Origin: Fen-178 sp049516835
GTDB taxonomy: Bacteria > Acidobacteriota > Terriglobia > Bryobacterales > Bryobacteraceae
Direction of reading: 5' to 3'
DNA: 64,000 bases
NCBI GenBank assembly: GCA_049516835.1
Contig: JBEKSR010000007.1
Coordinates: 49,680 to 113,679 of the forward strand
Shown: piece after piece, positions 58,406 through 64,000 of the stretch
How the letters are laid out: the number at the start of each line of letters is the position of its first letter
How positions within the stretch are numbered: the stretch's first letter is position 1
Notes under the pieces: generated by a model
What the model saw: only the letters and a program-made list of their open reading frames with translations
Databases searched by the model: none
What the model was told of the DNA's origin: nothing
Program-made: the position numbers and the translations under genes

Positions 58406-58948
58406 ATGCCGGTTCAGACAGTGGTGCTTGCGATCGCGGCGGTGCTGGGGGGCATGGCTGTGGTGCGCCTGGCAAAGGCCTGGTGGAAGTATCGCGGCCG
58501 GCGCGTGGTGACCTGTCCCGAGAACCAGAGACCGGCGGGCGTGGCGGTGAATGCTTGCCATGCGGCGGTCACGGCGCTCGGAAAATCGCCGGAATTGCGG
58601 CTGTCTTCGTGCTCCCGCTGGCCGGAGCGCGCCGGCTGCGGGCAGCAATGCCTCAGCCAGATTGAAGCCTCGCCGGGGGAGTGCCTGGTGCGCAACATCC
58701 TGACGAAGTGGTACGAGGGCAAAGTTTGCGCGTGGTGCGGCCAACCCTTCGGCGAAATCGACTGGGCCGGGCGCAAGCCGGCGCTGCTCGGCGCCGATGG
58801 GGTGTCCGTGGAATGGAGCGAAGTTCCCTCCGACAAACTGCTTGAGACGCTGGCGGCCGCGTCCCCGGTCTGCTTCGCTTGCCACATGGCGAACAGGCTG
58901 GTTCGGGAACATCCGGAACTGGCGGTGGATCGGGCCAGGCCCAAGTAA
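58406..58948 (+). CDS. Membrane-anchored cysteine-rich protein
   Basis: A 180-residue protein with an N-terminal membrane anchor (V-V-L-A-I-A-A-V-L-G-G-M-A-V-V-R-L) and 10 cysteines in the rest. The cysteines sit in V-V-T-C-P-E, N-A-C-H-A-A, L-S-S-C-S-R-W-P-E-R-A-G-C-G-Q-Q-C, V-C-A-W-C-G-Q-P-F and the CxxCH motif V-C-F-A-C-H-M-A. GTGGAG lies just before ATG 58406. I recognise no named family. The CxxCH could bind heme c if the domain is periplasmic, or the cysteines could bind zinc or iron-sulfur. The G-rich minisatellite starts directly after its stop codon. Confidence 0.65.
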   Translation: MPVQTVVLAIAAVLGGMAVVRLAKAWWKYRGRRVVTCPENQRPAGVAVNACHAAVTALGKSPELRLSSCSRWPERAGCGQQCLSQIEASPGECLVRNILTKWYEGKVCAWCGQPFGEIDWAGRKPALLGADGVSVEWSEVPSDKLLETLAAASPVCFACHMANRLVREHPELAVDRARPK

Positions 58949-59253
58949 GGGGCCGGGAGCCGGGAGCCGGGGGCCAGGGGCCAGGGGCCGGGGGCCGGGG
59001 GCCGGGGAGACAGGGGCCGGGGGCCGGGGAGACAGGCGCGCGGGGCCGGGGGCCGGGGAGACAGGGGCCGGGGGCCGGGGGCCGGGGAGACAGGGGCCAG
59101 GGGCCGGGGAGACAGGGGCCGGGGGCCGGGGGCCAGAGGCCGGGGAGACAGGGGCCAGGGGCCGGGGAGACAGGGGCCGGGGGCCGGGGAGACAGGGGCC
59201 AGGGGCCGGGGAGACAGGGGCCGGGGAGACAGGGGCCAGGGGCCGGGGGATCC
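58949..59253 (+). repeat. G-rich minisatellite of GGGGCCG and GGGAGACA units
   Basis: About 300 bp of GGGGCCG / GGGGCCA 7-mers and GGGGAGACA junctions, most often in a higher-order 22-base unit (GGGGCCGGGGGCCGGGGAGA plus CA) with 15- and 29-base variants. The strand is extremely G-rich with runs of 4-5 G, so G-quadruplexes could form. Open frames here only translate the repeat. It fills the gap between the cysteine-rich protein and the sensor kinase. A short copy occurs at 1322-1362 in the opposite orientation. Confidence 0.9.
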
Positions 59254-59326
59254 GGAACGGCGGTCACATTCATCCGGGATTCCCTAACCTTCGTTTTTGG
59301 ATGATTTTCGGCTAACCTACGGTCTG

Positions 59327-60496
59327 ATGAGAGGTGCGGTCACGAAAGATCTCCGGATCGGCGCCAGGTACTTTCTGTTCTGGACGGTAGCGGGCATCTA
59401 CTATTTCAGCCAGGGCCGCGTGCAGAGATCCCTTGCGCACGATGCCACGCCATGGCCGCATGACCTCGCAACCTGGATGAGCGGCATGTACCTCTGGGCC
59501 GCATTGACGCCGCTCGTCCTCTGGCTCTGCCGCAGGTTCCCCATCGAGCGGAAGACGTGGCGGCGGCGCGTAGCCCTCCATCTGCTCTTCAGCGTGCTGT
59601 TTTCCGTGGTGGAACTCGCGGCCCACAGCGCCGTCCTGTGCTGGCTGGGGATATTTCCGGCGGTGACCACGTCCTTCGCGGCGACGTTTCTGACGCTGCT
59701 GAGCGTGGCGTTTCACCAGAATGTCGTGACCTATTGGGTGATTCTGGGCATTCGGCAGGTTTTCCAGCTTCGCCGCCAGTATCGGGAACGTGAGAAGCAG
59801 GCGCTGGAGCTGGAGCTGAATGCGTCGGAACTAAGGAGCCAACTGATGCGCGCACAGTTGAGCGCGCTGAAAGCGCAGTTGCAGCCGCACTTTCTCTTCA
59901 ATACGCTGAACGCGATCATGGTGCTGGTGCGGCAGCAGAAAGCCCGCGACGCCGAGGAGATGCTCGCCCGGCTGAGCGACCTCCTGCGCTACGTTTTGGA
60001 AGATCCGGAAGCGCAGGAAACGTCTCTTCGGCGGGAGCTGGAGTATGTGCAGCTCTACCTCTCCATCGAGCAGGTGCGATTCCGGGATCGCCTCCGCATC
60101 GAGATATCAGCCGGCCCGGAGGTCCTGGACGCCGCCGTCCCGCACATGGGCCTGCAACCCATTTTGGAGAACGCCATCCGCCACGGAATTGGGCGCAGTT
60201 CGGCCGCGGGGAGAATCGAAATCAGCGCCATTCGCGTGAATGACACGCTGGAGATCCAGGTGCGCGACGACGGCCCCGGCTTGACTCCCCCAGCCGCCGG
60301 CCGCACGGGCGGTATCGGATTGACGAACACGCGCGCCCGTCTCCGCCAGCTTTATGGCGACCTGGCGCAGCTCAGACTGGAGAATGGCGTGGCGGGCGGA
60401 GCCGTCGCGACCATGGTCTTGCCGTACCACACCGCGCCCGGGTTGGGCGCGTCCACGATGGTCGAAACACATGCCGCTGACAATGCTGTTGGTTGA
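59327..60496 (+). CDS. LytS-like sensor histidine kinase
   Basis: A 389-residue kinase of the His_kinase (PF06580) group. Four hydrophobic segments occupy the first 150 residues. A coiled linker (R-R-Q-Y-R-E-R-E-K-Q-A-L-E-L-E-L-N) leads to His188 in Q-L-Q-P-H-F-L-F-N-T-L-N-A, the phospho-acceptor. ATP-binding boxes are L-Q-P-I-L-E-N-A-I-R-H-G (N), D-D-G-P-G-L (G1) and G-I-G-L-T-N-T-R-A-R-L (G2). ATG 59327 is used; TTG 59297 would add 10 residues. Neither has a good ribosome-binding site. The 3' end overlaps the response regulator gene by 26 bases, so they form one two-component unit. The ligand is unknown. Confidence 0.92.
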   Translation: MRGAVTKDLRIGARYFLFWTVAGIYYFSQGRVQRSLAHDATPWPHDLATWMSGMYLWAALTPLVLWLCRRFPIERKTWRRRVALHLLFSVLFSVVELAAHSAVLCWLGIFPAVTTSFAATFLTLLSVAFHQNVVTYWVILGIRQVFQLRRQYREREKQALELELNASELRSQLMRAQLSALKAQLQPHFLFNTLNAIMVLVRQQKARDAEEMLARLSDLLRYVLEDPEAQETSLRRELEYVQLYLSIEQVRFRDRLRIEISAGPEVLDAAVPHMGLQPILENAIRHGIGRSSAAGRIEISAIRVNDTLEIQVRDDGPGLTPPAAGRTGGIGLTNTRARLRQLYGDLAQLRLENGVAGGAVATMVLPYHTAPGLGASTMVETHAADNAVG

Positions 60497-61238
60497 CGAT
60501 GAGCCGCTGGCGCGCGAGGGCTTGCGCATGCTGCTCTCCGGCGACGCCGATGTCGCCGCGATCTACGAAGCCAAGGACGGAAGTGAAGCGGTCCGCGCGA
60601 TTCGTGACCTGCGTCCGGACCTGGTATTCCTGGACGTGCAAATGCCCGAGATGGATGGCTTCCAAGTGGTGCGCGAAATCGGCGCGGACCACATGCCCGC
60701 CATCGTGTTCGTCACCGCGCACGACGAGCACGCCATTCAGGCATTCGAGATCAATGCCATCGACTACCTCCTCAAACCGGTGAGCCGGGAGCGTTTCACC
60801 AGGGCGCTGGCGCGCGCCAAGAGCCGCCTCGGTTCCAGGCCGGCGGATGAAACCAGCAGGAAGATCGTGTCCCTGCTCGAGTCCCTGGCCGCACCGCCTC
60901 GCTATTTGAAGCGGCTGGCGGTACGGTCGGCCGGCAAAACCATTTTCGTCGAGATGAAAGACGTGGACTGGATCGAGGCAGCGGAGAATTACGCGCAGTT
61001 GCACGTGGGGCGTTCGGCGCATCTGGTGCACGTCGCGATGAATACGCTCGAAAAGTCGCTCGACCCGGAGATGTTTCTCCGCGTCCATCGCTCGGCGATC
61101 GTGAATATCGCCAGGATTCGGGATCTCCAGCCTGCATCGCATGGAGAATATATGCTCACCCTGACCAACGGCGTCCGGCTCCAATCCAGCCGCACTTACA
61201 ACGAGAAACTGAAGGCGCTTGCGGCCAATCCATTCTGA
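60471..61238 (+). CDS. LytTR-family response regulator
   Basis: A 255-residue regulator. The receiver domain has Asp9-Asp10 (L-L-V-D-D-E-P), phospho-acceptor Asp55 (V-F-L-D-V-Q-M-P-E-M-D-G) and a conserved Lys near 105 (D-Y-L-L-K-P-V-S). The C-terminal LytTR DNA-binding domain is clear: L-A-V-R-S-A-G-K-T-I-F-V, W-I-E-A-A-E-N-Y-A-Q-L-H-V, F-L-R-V-H-R-S-A-I-V-N and L-T-N-G-V-R-L-Q-S-S-R-T-Y. The start ATG lies within the kinase gene. Target genes are unknown; the nearest downstream gene, an exported hydrolase, is 100 bases away. Confidence 0.93.
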   Translation: MPLTMLLVDDEPLAREGLRMLLSGDADVAAIYEAKDGSEAVRAIRDLRPDLVFLDVQMPEMDGFQVVREIGADHMPAIVFVTAHDEHAIQAFEINAIDYLLKPVSRERFTRALARAKSRLGSRPADETSRKIVSLLESLAAPPRYLKRLAVRSAGKTIFVEMKDVDWIEAAENYAQLHVGRSAHLVHVAMNTLEKSLDPEMFLRVHRSAIVNIARIRDLQPASHGEYMLTLTNGVRLQSSRTYNEKLKALAANPF

Positions 61239-61338
61239 TTCCGCAATAGGCCGGTCCGACACACACTTCGGCCAGATCGTCAAAATACGCTTTTCCAACC
61301 GCCCCTTTTCCGTCAAGATTGTAACTAGTGAGGTCCAA

Positions 61339-62622
61339 ATGATAGACCGCCGATCATTCTTATTGTTGGGGGCTTCGCCGGTTGCCTCCGCCCTGGCTCA
61401 GCCTCCATCGGGGCCGCCTCCCGTGGCCGCCCCCGCGTCGCCGTTCGCCGATCCGGACTTCGGCTTTACAGCCCGGCTCGCCCTGGGCGGGTCCTACTAT
61501 GGCGCCGCCGACCCGGGAAAGCTTCTCGCCATCCTGGCCCGAATCAAGCCGGGGGATTTCGATTCCGCCTGGCTGGCCTACCACGAGGCCGGCGCGGAGT
61601 CGCGGATGCTGGCCGAACAGGCCATGAGCAAGCGCCACAATATTAGCGCGCGGGAGGCTTATCTCTGGGCAGCCAGTTATCATACCGCCGCGCTGCGCCT
61701 GGTGGACGGCACGAAGAATCCGGAGCGGGCTTTGTCCTGCTGGGAGGAATACGCCGCCTGCTGGTCCGCCGCCGCCCGATTGTTCGACCCGCCCGTGGAG
61801 CGGGTAGAGATTCCGTACCAGGACACGGCTCTCACCGGCTGGTTCTTCCGGGCCGATAGATCACGCCGGCGGAAGCCGCTCATCATCCTGAATAACGGCG
61901 CGGACGGCCTCGAAAAGAGCATGTATGTATCGGGCGGCGCGGGCGCGCTGGCGCGCGGCTACAATTGCCTCGTCTTCAACGGTCCGGGGCAGGGGGATTC
62001 GCTGTGGGTGCGCAAACTATATTTCCGACCGGATTGGGAAAAAGTGATCACGCCGGTGGTCGACGCAATGCTGCGCCACAGCGAGGTCGATCCCAAGCGC
62101 ATCGCCCTGCTGGGCGTCAGCATGGGCGGCTATTGGGCGCCGCGCGCGCTGGCTTTCGAGCGGCGCATCGCGGCAGGCGTGGCCGACCCTGGAGTCTGGG
62201 ATGTCTCCGAACCCTGGCTGCGCAAGGTCCCGCAGTTTCTTCTCGACCTCGTGCGCGAGGGAAAGCGGAGTCAATTCGACCAAATCGTAGAATCCGCGCC
62301 CAAGGACCCCCGGGCGGAAGCAACGGGGCGGATGCGCCTGCGCCCGTTCGGATTGAAGTCCTACTTCGATGTGTTTCGCGACGTGCAGCAATACAAGCTC
62401 GAGGAAGTCGCCAGCCGCATCGCCTGCCCCATGCTCATCACCGACCCGGAGGGCGAGGACTTCTTCCCGGGCCAGGCGCAGAAGCTTTACGACGCGCTGC
62501 GCTGTCCGAAGAAACTGATCCGCTTCACCCACGAACAAGGCGCCGGCTACCACTGCGAGGCGGGTGCACCGGGCCTACGGGACTACTACATCTACAACTG
62601 GCTGGCCGAGACGCTGGCATGA
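61339..62622 (+). CDS. Exported alpha/beta hydrolase
   Basis: A 427-residue alpha/beta hydrolase with a Tat signal (M-I-D-R-R-S-F-L-L-L-G-A-S-P-V-A-S-A-L-A). The start has GTGAGG upstream. The catalytic triad can be proposed as Ser261 (L-G-V-S-M-G-G-Y), Asp369 (L-I-T-D-P-E-G-E-D) and His405 (G-A-G-Y-H-C-E). The oxyanion region is I-I-L-N-N-G-A-D-G-L, and F-N-G-P-G-Q-G-D-S follows. The N-terminal helical cap resembles the FrsA/DUF1100 and dihydropseudooxynicotine-hydrolase group, so a carbon-carbon or ester bond is the target, but the substrate is not predictable. A DUF362 gene follows after 13 bases; they may be co-transcribed. Confidence 0.88.
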   Translation: MIDRRSFLLLGASPVASALAQPPSGPPPVAAPASPFADPDFGFTARLALGGSYYGAADPGKLLAILARIKPGDFDSAWLAYHEAGAESRMLAEQAMSKRHNISAREAYLWAASYHTAALRLVDGTKNPERALSCWEEYAACWSAAARLFDPPVERVEIPYQDTALTGWFFRADRSRRRKPLIILNNGADGLEKSMYVSGGAGALARGYNCLVFNGPGQGDSLWVRKLYFRPDWEKVITPVVDAMLRHSEVDPKRIALLGVSMGGYWAPRALAFERRIAAGVADPGVWDVSEPWLRKVPQFLLDLVREGKRSQFDQIVESAPKDPRAEATGRMRLRPFGLKSYFDVFRDVQQYKLEEVASRIACPMLITDPEGEDFFPGQAQKLYDALRCPKKLIRFTHEQGAGYHCEAGAPGLRDYYIYNWLAETLA

Positions 62623-62635
62623 TGAGGTGAGACAC

Positions 62636-63712
62636 ATGCAACCCACGCACATGACCCGCAGGGATCTTCTCACGGCGCTGGCCTCGGGTGCGCTCGCGTC
62701 TCAGTTGCGCGCCGCGCCCCCGCCAGCCGCCGGGACCGTAGTCAGCATCGTCAAAGTCCGGAACGGCGACATCGACTCGGCCGTCGAGCGCGCCATCGAT
62801 CTATTGGGCGGCATGAGGGCCATCACCCAGGGCAAAGAGCGGATCATGCTCAAGCCGAATCTGGTGTCGCCGCTGCCCAACGCGACCACCAAGCCCGCGG
62901 TCGTCCGCGCTCTGGCGCGGCTGATGAAATCCGCAAACAAAGAGGTGTCGATCGGCGAAGGCTCCGCCTCGGGGGAGCCATTCAACGTGCGAGGCGGGGA
63001 GACGTTCCGCACCACCAACAAGGATTTGCTGAATGGCTTGCAGCAGTACGTCTTCGACCAACTCGGCTACACCGAGCTCGCCAGGTCGCTGCGCCTGCCC
63101 CTGGTCAACCTCCACAGCGGCGACCTGGTGGAGGTAAAGCTCCCGGGAGCCTTCGTGTTCGAGAAACTCACCATTCACCGCTCACTGGTCGAGACCGACC
63201 TCCTCTGCTCCGTCCCCATGATGAAGACTCATTCGCTGGCCGGCGTAACGCTTGGAATGAAGAACCTGGTGGGGGCGTACCCGGGCGCGATCTATCAAGC
63301 CGTTCGAGGCCGGATGCACGACGCCGCGGCGAAGGTCGACCCATCCGGCACGGCCGCGGCGGTGGTGGACATGGTGCGGGCGAACAAACTCGGTCTGGTG
63401 GTTGTCGACGGATCGACCTCCATGGAAGGCGAGGGGCCTGTGGACGGAACTCTGGTCCCAATGAACACCATCATCGCCGGAACCAACCCGCTGGCCACCG
63501 ACATGGTTTCGGCCAGGCTGATGGGCTTCAGCCCGGCGGAGATCCCCACGTTCAAGTGGGCCAATCGAGCCGGGCTCCGCCCCGAAAGCCTGGACGAAAT
63601 CGAAATTCGCGGAGAAGCGATGGAGGGCGCTGGACGGAAGTTCGTGCGCCCGAACATCCTCCCATGGGACACGCTCCGGCGCTTTTGGGCCACCCGCGAG
63701 ATCCAGGCATAA
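62636..63712 (+). CDS. DUF362 protein with Tat signal
   Basis: A 358-residue DUF362 protein with a twin-arginine signal (M-T-R-R-D-L-L-T-A-L-A-S-G-A-L-A). Family motifs: I-M-L-K-P-N-L-V-S, K-P-A-V-V-R-A-L-A-R-L, I-G-E-G-S-A-S-G-E, V-P-M-M-K-T-H-S-L-A-G-V-T-L-G-M-K-N-L-V-G and V-V-D-G-S-T-S-M-E-G-E-G-P. It is longer than the DUF362 at 39859-40755 and the two share motifs but little else. GATGAGGTGAG precedes ATG 62636. The function is unknown; it lacks a ferredoxin partner nearby, unlike the first copy. Confidence 0.88.
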   Translation: MQPTHMTRRDLLTALASGALASQLRAAPPPAAGTVVSIVKVRNGDIDSAVERAIDLLGGMRAITQGKERIMLKPNLVSPLPNATTKPAVVRALARLMKSANKEVSIGEGSASGEPFNVRGGETFRTTNKDLLNGLQQYVFDQLGYTELARSLRLPLVNLHSGDLVEVKLPGAFVFEKLTIHRSLVETDLLCSVPMMKTHSLAGVTLGMKNLVGAYPGAIYQAVRGRMHDAAAKVDPSGTAAAVVDMVRANKLGLVVVDGSTSMEGEGPVDGTLVPMNTIIAGTNPLATDMVSARLMGFSPAEIPTFKWANRAGLRPESLDEIEIRGEAMEGAGRKFVRPNILPWDTLRRFWATREIQA

Positions 63713-63773
63713 TCGCTCTCCCGCGCACATCACGGAGGATCCCGTGGCCCCCCGGCCCCCGATCTTCTATGTG

Positions 63774-63920
63774 ATGATCGAAATCATGCGTAGAATCGCA
63801 GTCTGCCTCTTTATTGCCCTGACGCTTTCGGCCGCCTACAAGAAGCCCGCCAAAGCGCCGGTGACGGTTCAGGCCGGCGCTAGCCGATCTTTCGCAGTTC
63901 GGGGGTCGGGGGCAGCTTAA
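63774..63920 (+). CDS. Possible small exported peptide
   Basis: A 48-codon frame (M-I-E-I-M-R-R-I-A-V-C-L-F-I-A-L-T-L-S-A-A-Y-K-K-P-A-K) that looks like a signal peptide plus a basic tail, then stops at 63920. GATG and GTG starts nearby are poor. It overlaps by 40 bases the end of the partial gene on the minus strand, so it may be a remnant or chance frame. Confidence 0.25.
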   Translation: MIEIMRRIAVCLFIALTLSAAYKKPAKAPVTVQAGASRSFAVRGSGAA

Positions 63921-64000
63921 CTCCTTGTTTTTCAGCGGAGACATCGAAAAGGTCTGCCCTACAAACGGAGCCTTTGGGCAAGCTCGCTCTCGGCGCGGAC
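63881..64000 (-). CDS. Unidentified protein (partial, C-terminus only)
   Basis: On the minus strand from the right edge to a TAG at 63881 a protein-like frame reads S-A-P-R-A-S-L-P-K-G-S-V-C-R-A-D-L-F-D-V-S-A-E-K-Q-G-V-K-L-P-P-T-P-E-L-R-K-I-G. The visible 39 codons have a natural composition and stop cleanly. The start lies beyond the window and no family can be named from so short a piece. Its 3' end converges with the DUF362 gene. Confidence 0.5.

Noticed and set aside
58949..59253. Possible CRISPR array
   Set aside because: Units are 7-22 bases with no unique spacers and no cas genes are near.
58879..59304. Gly/Arg-rich open frames through the minisatellite
   Set aside because: They translate simple repeat units in several frames; no start site or conserved domain is present.

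Overview
The window looks like chromosomal DNA from an acidobacterium of the Bryobacterales (Candidatus Solibacter-like). The evidence is high GC coding, secreted proteins carrying the TIGR03437 'Solibacter uncharacterized C-terminal domain' and BACON repeats, LolA-like and DUF6599 proteins, a HTH-membrane-propeller regulator, many Tat or Sec signal peptides, and a rich set of plant-polysaccharide enzymes. The assignment rests on family content only; there is no rRNA or tRNA gene in the window.

Layout. 1-9.2 kb: the start of a TIGR03437 protein leaving the left edge, a LolA-like outer-membrane protein, and a minus-strand operon of a 1758-residue multidomain secreted protein followed by two tandemly duplicated secreted phosphodiesterases. 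9.3-13.1 kb: a scrap yard with decayed oligopeptide ABC transporter pieces and two decayed IS630 transposase pieces in opposite orientation, around one intact secreted phosphodiester glycosidase. 13.2-20.0 kb: a zinc alcohol dehydrogenase, ilvD, queA and a SplB-like radical SAM gene split by an intact IS1634-type element whose ends and 6-bp target duplication can be read exactly. 20.3-29.1 kb: an oligogalacturonate-lyase-like propeller, a ROK regulator, a DUF4238 gene, a secreted GH3 enzyme, a HigBA-type toxin-antitoxin pair and a 136-bp tandem repeat. 29.1-36.4 kb: a promoter and a GH3 / GPH transporter / GH115 operon for glucuronoxylan fragments, then a secreted RidA protein. 36.5-41.6 kb: an ABC-2 transporter and a DUF6599-DUF362-polyferredoxin membrane redox operon. 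41.7-46.7 kb: uxaE, a GH28 polygalacturonase and a spermidine-synthase-like membrane protein. 46.8-52.8 kb: a YbaK deacylase, two small zinc-ribbon proteins, an ABC-F ATPase, an SMP-30 lactonase and a run of toxin-antitoxin genes, one of them truncated. 52.7-64 kb: a GHL6-type hydrolase, a membrane-anchored HTH-propeller regulator, a cysteine-rich membrane protein followed by a roughly 300-bp G-rich minisatellite, a LytS/LytTR two-component pair, an alpha/beta hydrolase, a second DUF362 protein and a partial gene at the right edge.

How the genes work together. The carbohydrate genes form two clear themes. Xylan: a cytoplasmic GH3, a sugar:cation symporter and a GH115 alpha-glucuronidase are one transcription unit. 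Pectin: GH28 releases galacturonate, UxaE rearranges the keto-sugar acid, and the 20.3-kb propeller resembles oligogalacturonate lyase. Several dispersed DNA repeat families lie between genes and in places run into coding sequence (the C-terminus of one phosphodiesterase and the linker of the ABC-F protein).
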